Source: Posidonia oceanica (Eukaryota > Streptophyta > Magnoliopsida > Alismatales > Posidoniaceae). From it: DNA of 64,000 nucleotides. Below, one piece after another: positions 43,418 through 55,235 of the stretch; position 1 is the first letter of the stretch, and every line of letters starts with the position of its first letter. The position numbers were made by a program, and so were the translations under genes. The notes beneath the pieces are model-generated. The model saw only the letters and a list, made by a program, of their open reading frames with translations. It searched no databases and was not told the origin of the DNA. Location of the stretch: contig JAZBRS010000029.1 in the NCBI GenBank assembly GCA_037176725.1, forward strand, positions 127,939,001-128,003,000. Direction: 5' to 3'.

Positions 43418-45710
43418 TGTGACCATGCCGGCGGCCAGCTGAGGGCCTAATGCGATGGGTCACGGCAACTCGATGCATCCGAGGAAAACTTGACTCGAGG
43501 AAAACACCAATAAGCGAAAGCAAAAAAAAAACAAAATAAGGAGTCGCCACCTAGTCTATTTGAAAACCGGAAGACGAGGAAAACCAGATATGGAAAACAT
43601 GCGAATAAAACAGCAATGCAAATTGAAATATGCAAATCCATCCTGAAATGGATAAGACACAAAGTCGATGTGTCCAGAGAAAGGACAAGGACTCCCGTTA
43701 CGCATGGAGAAGGGGTTAGGCACCCCCATGCGCCCGAATGAGTCGGTCTTTCTAGGCCGTTCTGCTTATTTGTGGCATATGTTGGCATGCAGATGCCATT
43801 TAATGTACGCCTGAAGGCGATAGATGCCATGCCTTTCAAAATATGATGAATGATTTTGTAAACATGCTAGAAATGGATGTTTAATGCATGTAGCTACTGT
43901 AGATGTAAAGCAGGCTAGGTAATCAAAACAGAAACAAACAAGCCTAAAATCAAGGTATACAAGCTTTATATCAGAGTTCAGTTTACTGAAAGTGTTAGAC
44001 GCTAGGATCCATGCGTCTTATATAGGACGCATGAGCACCTGCGTACAACACATAAACCTCTGATTTCAATAGAACGATCCCATCCTAGAATTAACAACCC
44101 CCTATTTACCTCATGGAAATCAAAAATATATATGAAAAGGGATTAACATCATTGCATGCATTCTAGAATCAATTTCCAAATCCATTCAAAACATTTCCAA
44201 TGGTCATTACAAAAGGATGAATGTCTGGAGTGTAAGACGCATCAGATCCTACATCATACATAAGACGCAAGAAGGCCTGCGTCTTACACCCAGAAATATA
44301 GATTTTTAATAAACTTCCAAGAAAACTCCAGACATGAATCAAAACATGGTATGAATCAAAACATGATATGAATAGGTTAAAACAACTACATGCATCATAT
44401 ATCAAATCTCAGAAAACATCTAAACCTTTTCTGTGGGAGAAACATGTAGAAAATGTAACAGGTGTGTAAGACGCATAATGTCATGCGTCATACATAAGAT
44501 GCACCAGTTTTAGCGTCTTACACCCTAACACACACAACAAGCTTTCACTACTTGATTATGCATTCAAATCGATTCAAATAACTCAAAAAGCTATTGATTA
44601 AGCAAGAACATTCATCCACGAACGAAATCATGTAATTATTATGATAAATGGGCATGTGAATCACTCCACCCACCTCCACTTGCCTCTCGCCGGAATCCTA
44701 TGGGTCCACCGGCCACTGAAAGGGCCGGGAAACCATGGTGCACGACCACGAAGCTCAGTGAAGGCTCGGGAAGCTTTGAAGGAGGCTAAGGCATGATGTA
44801 AACAAGGTGGTGATTGGGTTCCCGGCCATGCTCAATGGCCGATGGCCTCACATCCGGTGAATCCATCACCGGAAAATAGAAGTTGGAGGAAACCAGAGAT
44901 GAAATGCTTAAAAACTCAGTGAATTTATGTTGTAACAAGCATCTACAATGAGGAAACAATAATTCTAATCAGGGCGAGGGGTACTTACTTGTGGGATGGC
45001 CGACTGTTGCTCTCCACGCCGGCGGCTTGTCCTTGGGTTCGTGCAGTGGTTGACGACGACAGCGGCTGGGATAGCTTGGCTGTGCTCTGGGAAGGCTCGA
45101 TGGTTGCTCAGGGTCAGGCCAAGGGTGAGAGCTCAAGAGGAATTCCACAGATTGTCTACTAGGGAGCAGAAAACAGAGAGTCGACCCCTTTGTTAGGTGG
45201 GAGAAGAATCCTTTTGTATGGGTTACTTTGGGGAATCGAGGGGTCTCAGAACTTGGACGGGATTATGTTTTAGATGGGGAACATGGTGGTCTTTACACTC
45301 ATGGACCAATGGGAAGCTCGAATCCAAGCATTGCCAGCAGCTACTGATACAGGTGTGTAAGACGCTTACCTCCATGCATCTTACACAAGACGCAGGAGAT
45401 TCAGCGTCCTACTCCTGACTAGCTGTGTAAGACGTAGACTTCCCTGCGTCTTACATAAGATGCAATAGATTTAGCATCTTACGATCCTAAGTGGGTTGTG
45501 GATAGTTTTTAGGGTGTTTGGTTGGGTTTTGGGCTTGGTTTGGGTGAGTTAAGGTTTAAGTGGGGATTAGGTTTTGATTTGGTTTAGGCTTGGGTTTTAG
45601 TGGAGATTAAGTTTGAGTTTGGTTTGGTGAATGAGTTAAGTCCGCCACGACCAAGCTGCACGTTCTGAAGGAGTCCGCTGACGCATGACCGCGAAATCGG
45701 GGTGTCTAGA
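43418..45710 (-). mobile_element. Solo LTR of a Tat-lineage element, TSD TTGTG
   Basis: 2293 bp with TTGTG at 43413-43417 and 45711-45715. The plus-strand ends are TGTGACC...GGTGTCTAGA, close to the reverse complement of the Tat-2 LTR ends (TGTGGACACC...GGTTACA). It contains the block shared by Tat LTRs (43686-43760) and the PBS-like GAGTCGCCA at 43541. No internal region remains, as expected after LTR-LTR recombination. It contains five AAGACGC hairpin modules. Confidence 0.85.
43990..45485. repeat. Five dispersed 60-bp AAGACGC/GCGTCTT hairpin modules
   Basis: Modules at about 43991, 44230, 44464, 45355 and 45425 share the order GTGTAAGACGCA, spacer, TGCGTCTTACA, AAGACGCA, spacer, GCGTCTTACAC. 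In the second, GTGTAAGACGCA (44230-44241) and TGCGTCTTACAC (44278-44289) are perfect 12-base complements. The first is degenerate. Confidence 0.88.
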
Positions 45711-45740
45711 TTGTGTCCTGGTGTTCGAAGGGGTGCACCC

Positions 45741-46974
45741 TGTTGAAAATAATCTATGATATATTTAATTTTGATGATAACAAATGGAACTAATGATATT
45801 ACTTGAGAAAATATTCTTCAGTTGATTTTAAGATAGGTGAAATATCTGAGGGAAGTCAACCTATGAAGAATACCAAGTAAAGCATTGAATGCAGAAGGGA
45901 ATTCTACATCAGAGACTACATGAAGACAAGAAGAAATCCAAGACAATATTATTTCATGTTGTAATAATTCATATGTAAATTGTTCTTCATTGATGTACTC
46001 TTAGAATGAATGTAAAAGATCTCCCAAGACATCCCAAAACTTCTAGGAAAATATCCATACCCAAACCAGAGGAAAACACTTAAAAGAATCCTAAAGTTTA
46101 GGAGTCAGGTCAGAATCGGCATCCCGATATTGACCGATATACCGAACCTGAGCTTCAGAGAAAAATTCACTTAAATATGACCGTTAGAGCCTAAATGGAA
46201 AACCGATCTAAATTGGTATACCGATATCTGGATATTTCCAAACGGTCTACTGGTACACCATTATCGAGGTCTGAGAATTTACAACCCAGATTAAATTCGG
46301 AACACCGATATAAAACGGGATACCGATTTAGTCGACCGTTGAAGATTTTCGGTCGATCAATTGTTTTCGAAATACCGATTATACTAGTCATTTGTGAACG
46401 TTGTACTATCCGTTAGACACACACTTGGACCTTGCTACACCAATAAATAGGACCCCCAAAGACCCCCTAAAAGACACCAATATTGATCATATCATATACT
46501 ACCCATTGCTAAGCTTATTTCCCATCTTTAGTGAGAATTCTCCCAAGTTAGCCAAAAAGAGCTTCATTGTCTTCAAAGTGCCAAATTTTGTTCTAGGAGA
46601 TCAAAAGATATAGTATATGTATAAGCTTGTTGTAAACAAGGTGATTGCTTCTCTAGCTGTGAGAAAGGCTCTACTAGATTTGCAGAGCAGGCTTCTATCT
46701 TCATCAAGTAAGTGTAATTTACGTTGATAAAATTAAGGGAACTACAGAGGGGATCTGGGAGTGGACTAGGCTGGGTTGGCTGAACCACTATACATCTGTG
46801 TGTTATACTTCATTGTCTCTTTCCCTCTTTTGTGTATGATTTAAGTAGAATACAACCTTGTTGATTGCTTACATACATTTGCCTAAGTAAAGTTAAGTAA
46901 AATATTTCAAATATACAAGAAAAGTTTAAATACTCTATTCACCCCCCTCTAGAGTAGCCACTTGATCCTAACAA
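45741..46974 (+). repeat. Copia-2 5' LTR
   Basis: 1234 bp, TGTTGAAAAT...CACTTGATCCTAACA. The stretch 46105-46395 repeats ACCGATATA, GGTATACCGAT, TCGGAACACCGAT and TAGTCGACCG-type words like those of copia-1. No gene. Confidence 0.88.
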
Positions 46975-46976
46975 TT

Positions 46977-46993
46977 GGTATCAGAGACTGGTT
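46977..46993 (+). other. Copia-2 primer binding site
   Basis: TGGTATCAGAGACTGGT two bases after the LTR; initiator-Met type. Confidence 0.88.
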
Positions 46994-47032
46994 GTCTAAA
47001 ACTTAAGATTTAACAATCTATTTAGACAAAAA

Positions 47033-48614
47033 ATGGCTTCAACTAGTAATAATGTGATTGAGGATCAAAGTATTAATAGACCACCATTTTTTGATGGAAA
47101 TAACTATACTTATTGGAAATGTAGGATGATTATATATTTAAAATCAATGAACTTTAAACTATGGGATGTTATAATTAATGGTTTTCCTCAAAATGATAAA
47201 CCATATAAAGAATGGAGTGAAGAAGATGAAAGACTAGCTATCTTAGATGCAAAATGTCTTAATATTTTATTTTGTGCTGTAAATGAAGAACAATTTAATA
47301 AAATAACTAACTGTACAACTGCACAACAAGCTTTGCATAATCTTGAAGTAACCCATGAAGGGATAAACCAAATTAAGGAAACTAAAATCAACATGCTAGT
47401 TCATAAATATGAATTATTCAAGATGAAACCAGATGAAACTAAAACCAAATGTCTTAATGTTCACAAGGTTTTGTGATATAACAAACTCTCTACAAGCTCT
47501 TGGTAAAAATTACTCCCAAAGTGATTTGGTGAGAAAAATATTAAGATCTTTAACTCCTGAATGGGAAAACAAAACAACTGCTATAGAAGAAGCAAAAGAT
47601 CTATCAACTTATTCTTTAGAAAATTTAATTGGAAATTTAACTTCATATGAAGTGCAAATGCAAGAAAAAGAAAATGATAAACAATCAAATAAAAAAGTCA
47701 TTGCACTTAAAACAACAACTAACTCAGAATCAGAAAATGAAAATGATGAGGAGATTGCCCTCCTTACAAGAAGATTTAAAAGATTTATAAGAAATAAGAA
47801 ATTTCCAAAGAAAGGAAAATCTCATGAACAAGATGAGGCACCTTTGTGCTTTAAATGTAACAAACCTGGACATCTCAAAAGAGATTGCCCCTTGCTTAAA
47901 ATGAAGAATTTCAGAAAAGAAACTAGAAAGCCTAAGAAAAAGGCTCTCCAAGCCACTTGGGATGAAAGTGACTCTTCTTCTAATGAAGAATCATCTTCTG
48001 ATACTGAAAGAGCTAATATGTGCTTCATGGCACAAGAAGATAACTCTATCTCCCAAAGTGATGATATGGAAGAGTTGTTAGATGCCTTTAAGGATCTATA
48101 TGATAAATATAAAAATCTGAAATCATCATCCAAACATCTAAATCAACAAAATGAAGATTTAGTAATGAAGAATGATGTACTTAAAAATGAAGGAGAAAAA
48201 TTAATGTTTGAAAATGAAGAACTAAGTCTCAAAAATACAGAATTAAATATGGATCTTAAACATATGAAAATTAAAATTACAAAGTTAGAAAAAGACATAA
48301 AAACTCTAAATGATAAAAGTAATGACCTTTTAAACACTGTTGTAAAATTTACCAAGGGAAAACAAAACCTAGATTTATTATTATCTAGTCAAAGACCTTC
48401 ACTTTACAAACATGGTATTGGTTTTTCCTCTTTCAAAAATAAAACATATAAAAATGGATTTATTAGAGAAACAACAAATGAGAAATATATTTTTGTGGAA
48501 AAGAAACCAAATCCATCAAAATGGGTACAAAGGGATAAATTTGGTAAAAGTAGAATCCACCCCACTAAAATTTGGGTACCTAAAAATTTGTTGTCCTCTA
48601 ATATAGGATCATGA
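47033..48614 (+). pseudogene. gag: Copia-2 gag, frameshifted
   Basis: Starts at the ATG of MASTSNNVIEDQSINRPPFF, a typical copia gag N-terminus (FFDGNNYTYWKCRM). The frame breaks near 47450 and resumes as MFTRFCDITNSLQALGKNYS. It carries the UBN2-type body, the zinc knuckle CFKCNKPGHLKRDC, an acidic Ser-rich stretch and a long Asn/Leu/Lys-rich coiled coil (about 48090-48350), a layout seen in SIRE-like gag. It forms the virus-like particle that packages element RNA; here the frameshift stops that. Stop at 48612-48614. Confidence 0.88.
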
Positions 48615-48625
48615 TGTACTCAAAG

Positions 48626-51600
48626 TGGATCTTGGATAGTGGCTGCTCTCGTCACATGACCGGAGATCATAATCTCCTGATGTAACATCCAGGTCTTCTA
48701 GAATTAGCGAGTGTGGTTAGCGTGGATTGCTGGCACGGATTGCTAGTGCGAGGTGCAGTATTCAGAGATCAGGTATTTTTGCAAGGATGACCTTGGAATT
48801 TCTGTTGGATATTAATTGGATAAGACTGGGATTTGGTAACCAGTCATGTTATGAGTTTCCGTCTGTGGACATGATGGATTGGTGTTTATTCCTCTCTATC
48901 TTATTTTTAGGAGATTGTTAGTGATATGTATAGTTTGTTGGAAGGAGGAGGAGGTTTGCGCAATTTTTGCGTGGAAAATTTGAGTATAAGAGAGGGAGAA
49001 AACCAGAAGCTTTTCGAGCATGCACCCACACGCGCCATGCCCTGCACCATTCTGGAACAGCATCTCCGAGCGGCTTTTGAGGCGGTGGAAGGATTGGAGG
49101 CCGGTGGTTGGAGGCATGCAGAGAAGAAGGAGGTGAAGAGGAGAAGAGGAAGGATGTATTGGCTGTAGGCGTCAGGTACGCACTCCATTTTCATTGTTTG
49201 ATTTGGATATTAGTGAAGTAAAGATTGGATTGAGTAGATTCACTAGTTTTTATGGTGTGGAGATGATTTTATGTTTTTTAGAGAATTTTAGTGAATTAAT
49301 TAGGGATTTAATGGAGTGCAATATGCTATGGTTGTGATATGAGCTTCATGGCCTTGTCAATTTATTCGGTGAGATTGGCATGTTGGATTCTTGGGTTTTT
49401 AATCTCCTATGATAGATAATACCTCATGCAAGGCTTAGTATTTTTCTCTGGATTTTTGTGGCCTGTATGAGGTGTGGTGTGAGTTTTTGAAGCAGAGGAG
49501 TTCATGGGTTCTCTGCTGGTTTTCTTCTTGTTTCTGGGTCTGGCGAAGGTGCCAGGCGGAGGGACCAGGCTAACCTTCTAGGTTGACCTTCCTAGCTGAC
49601 CTTCCTAGCGAACCTACCAAGCTAACCTTCTTGGTGGGTTTACCAAGCTACTTTTGGGCCAGGCCGGATCCAGGAGAGTGTGCCTGGATTCTGTAGAGAC
49701 TTAAAAATCGGATTTTTGGGCTCTATAAAGAGTTTTGTGGAATAAAGTGAATCTTTGTCTTTTTAGACATTGGCATTTTATAAAATACATTAGGGCAAGA
49801 TGATGATTAGGAAAATTATTAGGGATGAGTTAGGGATTGCCTAAAATGGATCAGCAAGACCCCACTTGAGCTAGGGTTGGAAATTAAAAGACTAAATAAT
49901 CTAGAAATGCTAAGGTTTTCCCTAATTGGTATAGAAGGACATTAGAGAACATGTTAATCTTAGAATTAGATCTTGGCACCAGGACATGGTTTCTGGGTGC
50001 AATTTGTATGGTGTTTGGTCTCGTAAGTTCATTGGAACTTTGGGACCGATGCTTTTCTTTTGGTGGGTGTCTCCTGGGTAAATGGTATACCCAGAAGGTG
50101 CCGTTGTTTCTTTGTTTGTCGTGTTTTAAAATGGGGTTCTGGGCTCGACAGCGGAGCTATCGAGGCTGTGTTTTGAGCTGTGCTTTCAGCTCGTGGTTTT
50201 GTGCTGTGCTTGGTGCTGCGTTTTTGAGGTATTTTGAGTTGTCTTTTAAGGATTTTGAAATGGTTTTCGAAAAGAGTTTTGAAAAGAAAATGCATGGGTT
50301 TGGTAAGGGTTTTGAAAGAGTTTTTCGGTGTTTTCTATGTGTGGCGAACCAAGATACTGGAGGGGCGTATCGACGGAATGAGGGGATGTGACGACAGTCC
50401 TGGTTGGTAGGGCGCGTTGCCTAGGTTGAGGTCCTAAGACCAAGAGGCTGAGGTAAGTGTTCGTCGGATCTTAGAGGTATGATACTCCTTGATTGTCGTT
50501 CACAAAGCCGAGGCTGAGGTCCGTGGGTTGGGGGTACCAACTGGACTTGGAGGTTTGACACTCCACTTGTTCCGAGTGTCGAAGACCTAGGGTACCGACT
50601 GTACATAGTGTATCGTGGCAGTGAACACAGGGGGTATGAGACCTCTGAGTAGCTGGACGTGATACCCTAGTTAATACAGGTACCGAGACTGCTTGGTGTG
50701 GACTGAGCCTGGGGGTGAGGAGCCCCAGGGGTTTGGAGCACTGAGTTAGGGTGCTTAGGCGTACCTTGTGGTGTCCTGCTGAGAGTTAGGACTGGCCTTC
50801 CAGTGTGTGGTTGGCTCTTTGAGGCTTGTTGGCTGGGACCGTTCACTCCTCCATAGGGTAGTGGACCGTGGCAGTGCAGGGACACCATGGTAGCGCCTCG
50901 GTGGACTGCTTGTGGCTAGGTGTCATTGCTTGGGCCCGAGTGACGACCTTTTGTTTGTGTGTGTGGTTGTTTGTTGCTTGTGGCCACGCTTGTGGGGCGT
51001 AGGTCCTGCGCTAGTGATGCGCATTGGTTTGGCTGAGCATTGTCTCAGCGTTGGCTTTGTGTTTTGGTGTTTGTGGTGTTGTTGTGTGTGTTCTGAATGC
51101 TATGGAGGGTATTCAGACATGGTTGGTTGTCTAGTCCGCACCAGGACCGTGGTGGACCAGACTGTGTGTTTTGGGGCTTGATCTGGCTAGTGTGGCCATT
51201 TCAAGTGTGCATAAAGATTTTGAAAAGAGCATGCATATGGTTTTGATAGGAAAAGAGAAAAGATAATTTCAAAGGCATGTTTTCAGTAGTTTGCTTTGTG
51301 TGGGCAGCGATGTATGCCTGCTGTGGCATCCAGGAGAGATGCCTATGTTTGTTTGCTAGTGGCGTGGTTACGCCTGTTTCCTCGACGTTGTTTGTCGAGC
51401 TGGGGTGTGTGCTGGGTGACCTGTTGAGTAGTCACTCACGTGTGCTTTGTTTCTATTTTTGGCAGGTGCAGGATAGGAGCTGGAGTTGCTAGTGCATATA
51501 GGAAAGGAGTCACATTGCCACACATCAAGGGTTCTGGGTAAGTGAGCTATTTAAGTTATTTTATTTCTGCTTTATAGTAATTATGAGAATTTAGTTCTAT

Positions 51601-51754
51601 AGTTCATGAATGCTAATAATAAAAAAAACAAAATATAGCTAGGTTGAGAGGTAACGACGTTGGGGTCGTTACACCTGAGCACTCGTAATTCTAAAGACGG
51701 AGGAACAGTCACATTCGGAGATAATGCTAAAGGAACAATCACATCGGGTTAAAA
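48626..51754 (+). pseudogene. pol: Copia-2 protease, split by a solo LTR and internally deleted
   Basis: WILDSGCSRHMTGD (48626-48667) is the copia aspartic protease active site. The coding then meets the 48681-51673 insertion, continues after the second CCTGA as a TVTFGDNAKG stretch, and a small deletion near 51745-51755 shifts the frame before ISISQLCDIGYKVLF. Confidence 0.82.
48681..51673 (+). mobile_element. Solo LTR of the LARD-B family, TSD CCTGA
   Basis: 2993 bp, TGTAACATCC...GTCGTTACA, flanked by CCTGA at 48676-48680 and 51674-51678. It aligns with LARD-B LTRs over most of its length (from about 49720 and to its end), but the first kilobase or so differs more. It shows the GGTATGATACTCC and GGTTTGACACTCC words. 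Left by LTR recombination; no PBS, interior or PPT. Confidence 0.9.
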
Positions 51755-53043
51755 CATTATCTAATTAGCATTAGTCAATTATGTGATATTGGTTATAAAG
51801 TTTTGTTTGATAAGAAAGAATGTACAATCTTTGATTCAACCACAAACAAAATAATATTTACTGGAAATAGGAAACATAATGTGTATAAGATCAAAGTATC
51901 CTATAAAACAAATAAAATAATATCGTGTGTCGCTTCTACAAATGATGATGCTTGGCTATGGCATAGAAGGCTTGGTCATGCCAATATAGGTAAATTATCT
52001 AAATTGTCTAAAGGTGATTTAATTAATGGTTTGCCAAAAATCGATTTCAAAAAGGATAGATTATGTGATGCATGCCAATTTGGAAAACAAATTAAATCTT
52101 CCTTCAAAATAAAAGAAATGATTTCTACCACCAAACCATTGGAATTACTTCATATCGATTTATTTGGTCCAAGTAGAACCTTAAGTTTAGGAGGTAAAAG
52201 ATATGCTTTTGTATTAGTCGATAAATTTTCAAGATTTACATGGGTATTATTTTTAACAAATAAAAATGATGTGTTTTCTGAATTTCAAAAGTTTTGCAAA
52301 AAGGTTCAAAATGAAAAGGAATTAAGTATTATTAAAATAAGAAGTGACCATGGAGGAGAATTTGAAAATGATGTTTTCGAAAGTTTTTGTGAAGAAAATG
52401 GTTTTCAACACAAATTTTCTTTTCTTTGGACTCCACAATAAAATGGAGTTGTTGAAAGGAAAAATAGGACATTGCAAGAAATGGCTAGAACTATGCTATG
52501 TGAAAACAATTTACCTAAGCATTTCTGGGCCGAAGCTGTCAATATAGCTTGCTATATTTTAAATAGAGTTATACTTAGACCTGTTCTAAATAAAACTCCT
52601 TTTGAGCTTTGGTTTTGCAAGACTCCACAAATTTCATATTTCAAGGTTTTTTGTTGCAAATACTTTATTTTGAACACCAAAGACAATTTGGATAAATTTG
52701 ATCCTTAATATGATGAAGGAATATTTCTTGGATATTCTTATAGAAGCAAAGTATATAGAATATATAACAAAAGAACCCTTACTATTGAAGAATCAATGCA
52801 TGTAAATTTTGATGAAAATAGTATCAAAATTATAAATCTTGAAAATGAAGAAAATAATGATCAAGCAAATAAGCCTGTAAATAATGAAAACACAACTAAG
52901 TTAGAAGAAACTGAAATTAACACATCTAACTGGCTATTCGTTCATGGTCACCCGAAGGAACAAATTATTGGAGATATTTCCAAGGGAATTTTGACCAGAT
53001 CCAAATTAGATCACGAATGTGCTACCTATGCATTCATTTCATC
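51755..53043 (+). pseudogene. pol: Copia-2 integrase, two in-frame stops, truncated
   Basis: GAG-pre-integrase zinc region WHRRLGHANIG then CDACQFGKQ; catalytic core Asp in LLHIDLFGPS, Asp in RSDHGGEF, Glu in NGVVERKNRTL. A TAA at 52439-52441 replaces the expected Gln after TPQ, and a TAA at 52706-52708 follows KFDP. After YDEGIFLGYSYRSKVYRIYN the linker towards RT runs to 53043, where Tat-2 begins; codons read on to 53137 are Tat-2 LTR. Confidence 0.88.
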
Positions 53044-55211
53044 TGTGGACACCCCAATTTGGAAGTCAGTTGTCGACTGTTTATTCTGGAAGAGCGCGCG
53101 TGATCAGGACAGATCCCACCACTTCATCAAACCCTAAATCTAGACCCAAACCAACCCAGACCCACCAATCACACCCCAATACATCCAACACTACAATACC
53201 ACAAAACCATAACCCAGGATGGTCCATGAACCAGAGGAACAGGCCCAGAAACCAGGTCAGCAACCCTGCAAAGGCCTCTCGCGTCGAGCTCTCGCGTAGA
53301 GCTCTCACATTTTGTCTTGTGCCAAGTGGGGACCAGGCGGTCCGGTCGCTTTTGGGCCATCGCTTCCTAGCCTCCCATTGGCTTGCATGGATCTGGGAAT
53401 GCACCTCTGAGTTCGTGGGTCATCCAGCCCCACGTCCAAACACTCATCTCCCTCCAATCTCCCCAGACGATCCTAACTACCGGCCTTGAAATCAGTTGGC
53501 CATCAGCGGTAAACACTTGATTCCTCGGCCTATAAAACAAGCTCTCCTCCGACCAGGACGCCCCCCCCCCCTCCCGGAATTTTCTTGGCATTCCCTTGAT
53601 TCCTAGAGAGCACCGAGAGATCCCCGAGCATCCTCCCAAACTCCCAGAATCCCTAAACCTCCTCAATCTCACGTCTGAGATCTGAGACCCAACTCCGACG
53701 ATCTCTTCGCTGTCAAGCTTCCCCGATGGGAATCACCACCTCCGGTGCGTTCCCTCGAGCCTGTGAGAGAGCGTCCTAGCCTCCTTACAGCACCTGGACC
53801 ACCGTAGCATCCCTCCGGCCTCACGCGCACCGCCTGCAAGAATTCAGCTGTCGCCGGAGAAGACAACTCCCACAGCCCTATTCAGGCAATCCATCCTCAC
53901 ACAGTATCGCAGAACTACTCCTTATGTGCGCGTGTTTATTTCCCCGCTTTTATTTGCATTTCTACTTAACTGAACTGCTGCATTTTCTCTTCATTCATTC
54001 GTCTCCTGCGGTGGGCAAATAGCTAGCGCACGGCCTCTAGCCGTCACGCATGTAGCCGCCTCGCCCCGCCGCCTCGAGCCTCTGGGAACACTCCTCGCAC
54101 TTGCCTCTATCCTCCTCAGTGCGCCCACGTCTGACCGCGCGCTCCAAGCCGCCTCTATGGCCGGTGGAGTTGCATGATTGCCGGCACAATACTGCCGAGG
54201 TGGGGGCGACGATTCAAGTGGCATCGCTGCACATCCTCACCGGATTTATGTAGCCGGATATGCCCTCGAGCTTCCCCATTTGTTTCCATAGCATTTTGTT
54301 TAGAATCAAGCCCGCAATCCGACAATGAAGGTCCCCTGTCTGAACAAACCGGTCTCGCGTAGACCTCTTGCGTTTTGACTGTGATTTCAGGCAAAGTTCC
54401 TAGCCCTTTTATTGCCTCTTCTTATGCTTGATTTACATATCTTATAGCATGCCTGCCTTCCTGGATGACCCTTCTACATCATTCGATCAAATCCATATCG
54501 AATCAAGTACGATTGGTCATCCATCTTGGCCTTGACTTTCCACTAGTTTAAAAGACTGTTCATGCGAAGAGCTCTCACGTAGAGCTCTCACGTTTTTAAT
54601 AGTAACTTTTGCTGACGTGGACAGAGTCTCCCACCTCTTGCATTGGCTTTTCCTTATGCTTGTTTGCATTCTAGCTTTGTTTAGCTACTTCTCTGAGTTC
54701 ATTTAGCATTAAACATGTTTATTTGAGCCCTTTTCCCTCGCTTTTTGCACTTTGCATGGCATGTCTCCTTTTGCAAGTTAGCAATGCATCAATTGGCCTT
54801 CGGCCTACATAAGCCACACTTCGAGCAGAATGACGTAAGAAGGACCGACTCACTCAGGCATATCGGGGGTGCCTAATACCTTCACCGTACGTAACAGGAG
54901 TCCTTACCCTTCTCTGGACCGCAATGACCCTATGTTGCATCCATTTATGCATGGATTTTCTTCATTGTTTTCTTTTATTTATTTGCATGCATCCGGTTTT
55001 CCTTGTCTTCTGGCTTTTTCTCAATTAGACTAGGTGGCGACTCCCTTTTGCACTTTCTACTCTCTTTTTCCCTGATTTTGTCATTTTATCGATGTTTTCC
55101 TCGAGTCGAACTCTCCTCGGATCCACCATTAGCCGTGGCCTTCTTCTCCCTCGACCGGGCGCCTGCGAGCTTTGGCAGCGTGCGCCCGCGTCGCATCGAG
55201 AGACGGTTACA
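53044..55211 (+). repeat. Tat-2 5' LTR
   Basis: 2168 bp, TGTGGACACCCC...GACGGTTACA. Contains three GAGCTCTC/GCGTAGAG-type motifs (53278, 54350, 54565), the block shared with other Tat LTRs on the opposite strand (54836-54912) and the PBS-like TGGCGACTC at 55035-55043. No gene; GC-rich open frames near 53100-53900 are noncoding. Confidence 0.82.
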
Positions 55212-55217
55212 GGAAAG

Positions 55218-55235
55218 TGGCGACTCCGCTGGGGA
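55218..55235 (+). other. Tat-2 primer binding site
   Basis: TGGCGACTCCGCTGGGGA, the classic Tat/Ogre sequence, six bases after the LTR end. Confidence 0.9.

Larger units (their letters stand above)
4236..45740 (+). mobile_element. LARD-A: outer large retrotransposon derivative, interrupted by four insertions
   Basis: The oldest resolvable host element. Its pieces are the 5' LTR at about 4236-5466, 13651-14270 and 40764-40904; the internal region 40905-43220; and the 3' LTR at 43221-43417 and 45716-45740. They are rejoined by removing LARD-B, Tat-1 and the solo LTR at their target duplications (CTCCT, GTAAG, TTGTG). The orientation is plus: the PBS follows the left LTR and the PPT precedes the right one. 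The first kilobase or so of the 5' LTR is missing at the left border. No coding sequence is present, so it is non-autonomous. Confidence 0.85.
45741..53043 (+). mobile_element. Copia-2: SIRE-like Ty1/copia element, truncated and interrupted
   Basis: 5' LTR, PBS, gag, protease remnant and integrase, cut at 53044 by Tat-2 before RT; the rest would lie beyond Tat-2, off the window. A LARD solo LTR splits the protease. It inserted into the LARD-A 3' LTR; CACCC (45736-45740) would be its target site but the second copy is not in view. Confidence 0.88.

Noticed and set aside
53081..53866. Overlapping frames in the first part of the Tat-2 LTR
   Set aside because: No domain similarity; the region is LTR by its ends, its PBS and its shared block.
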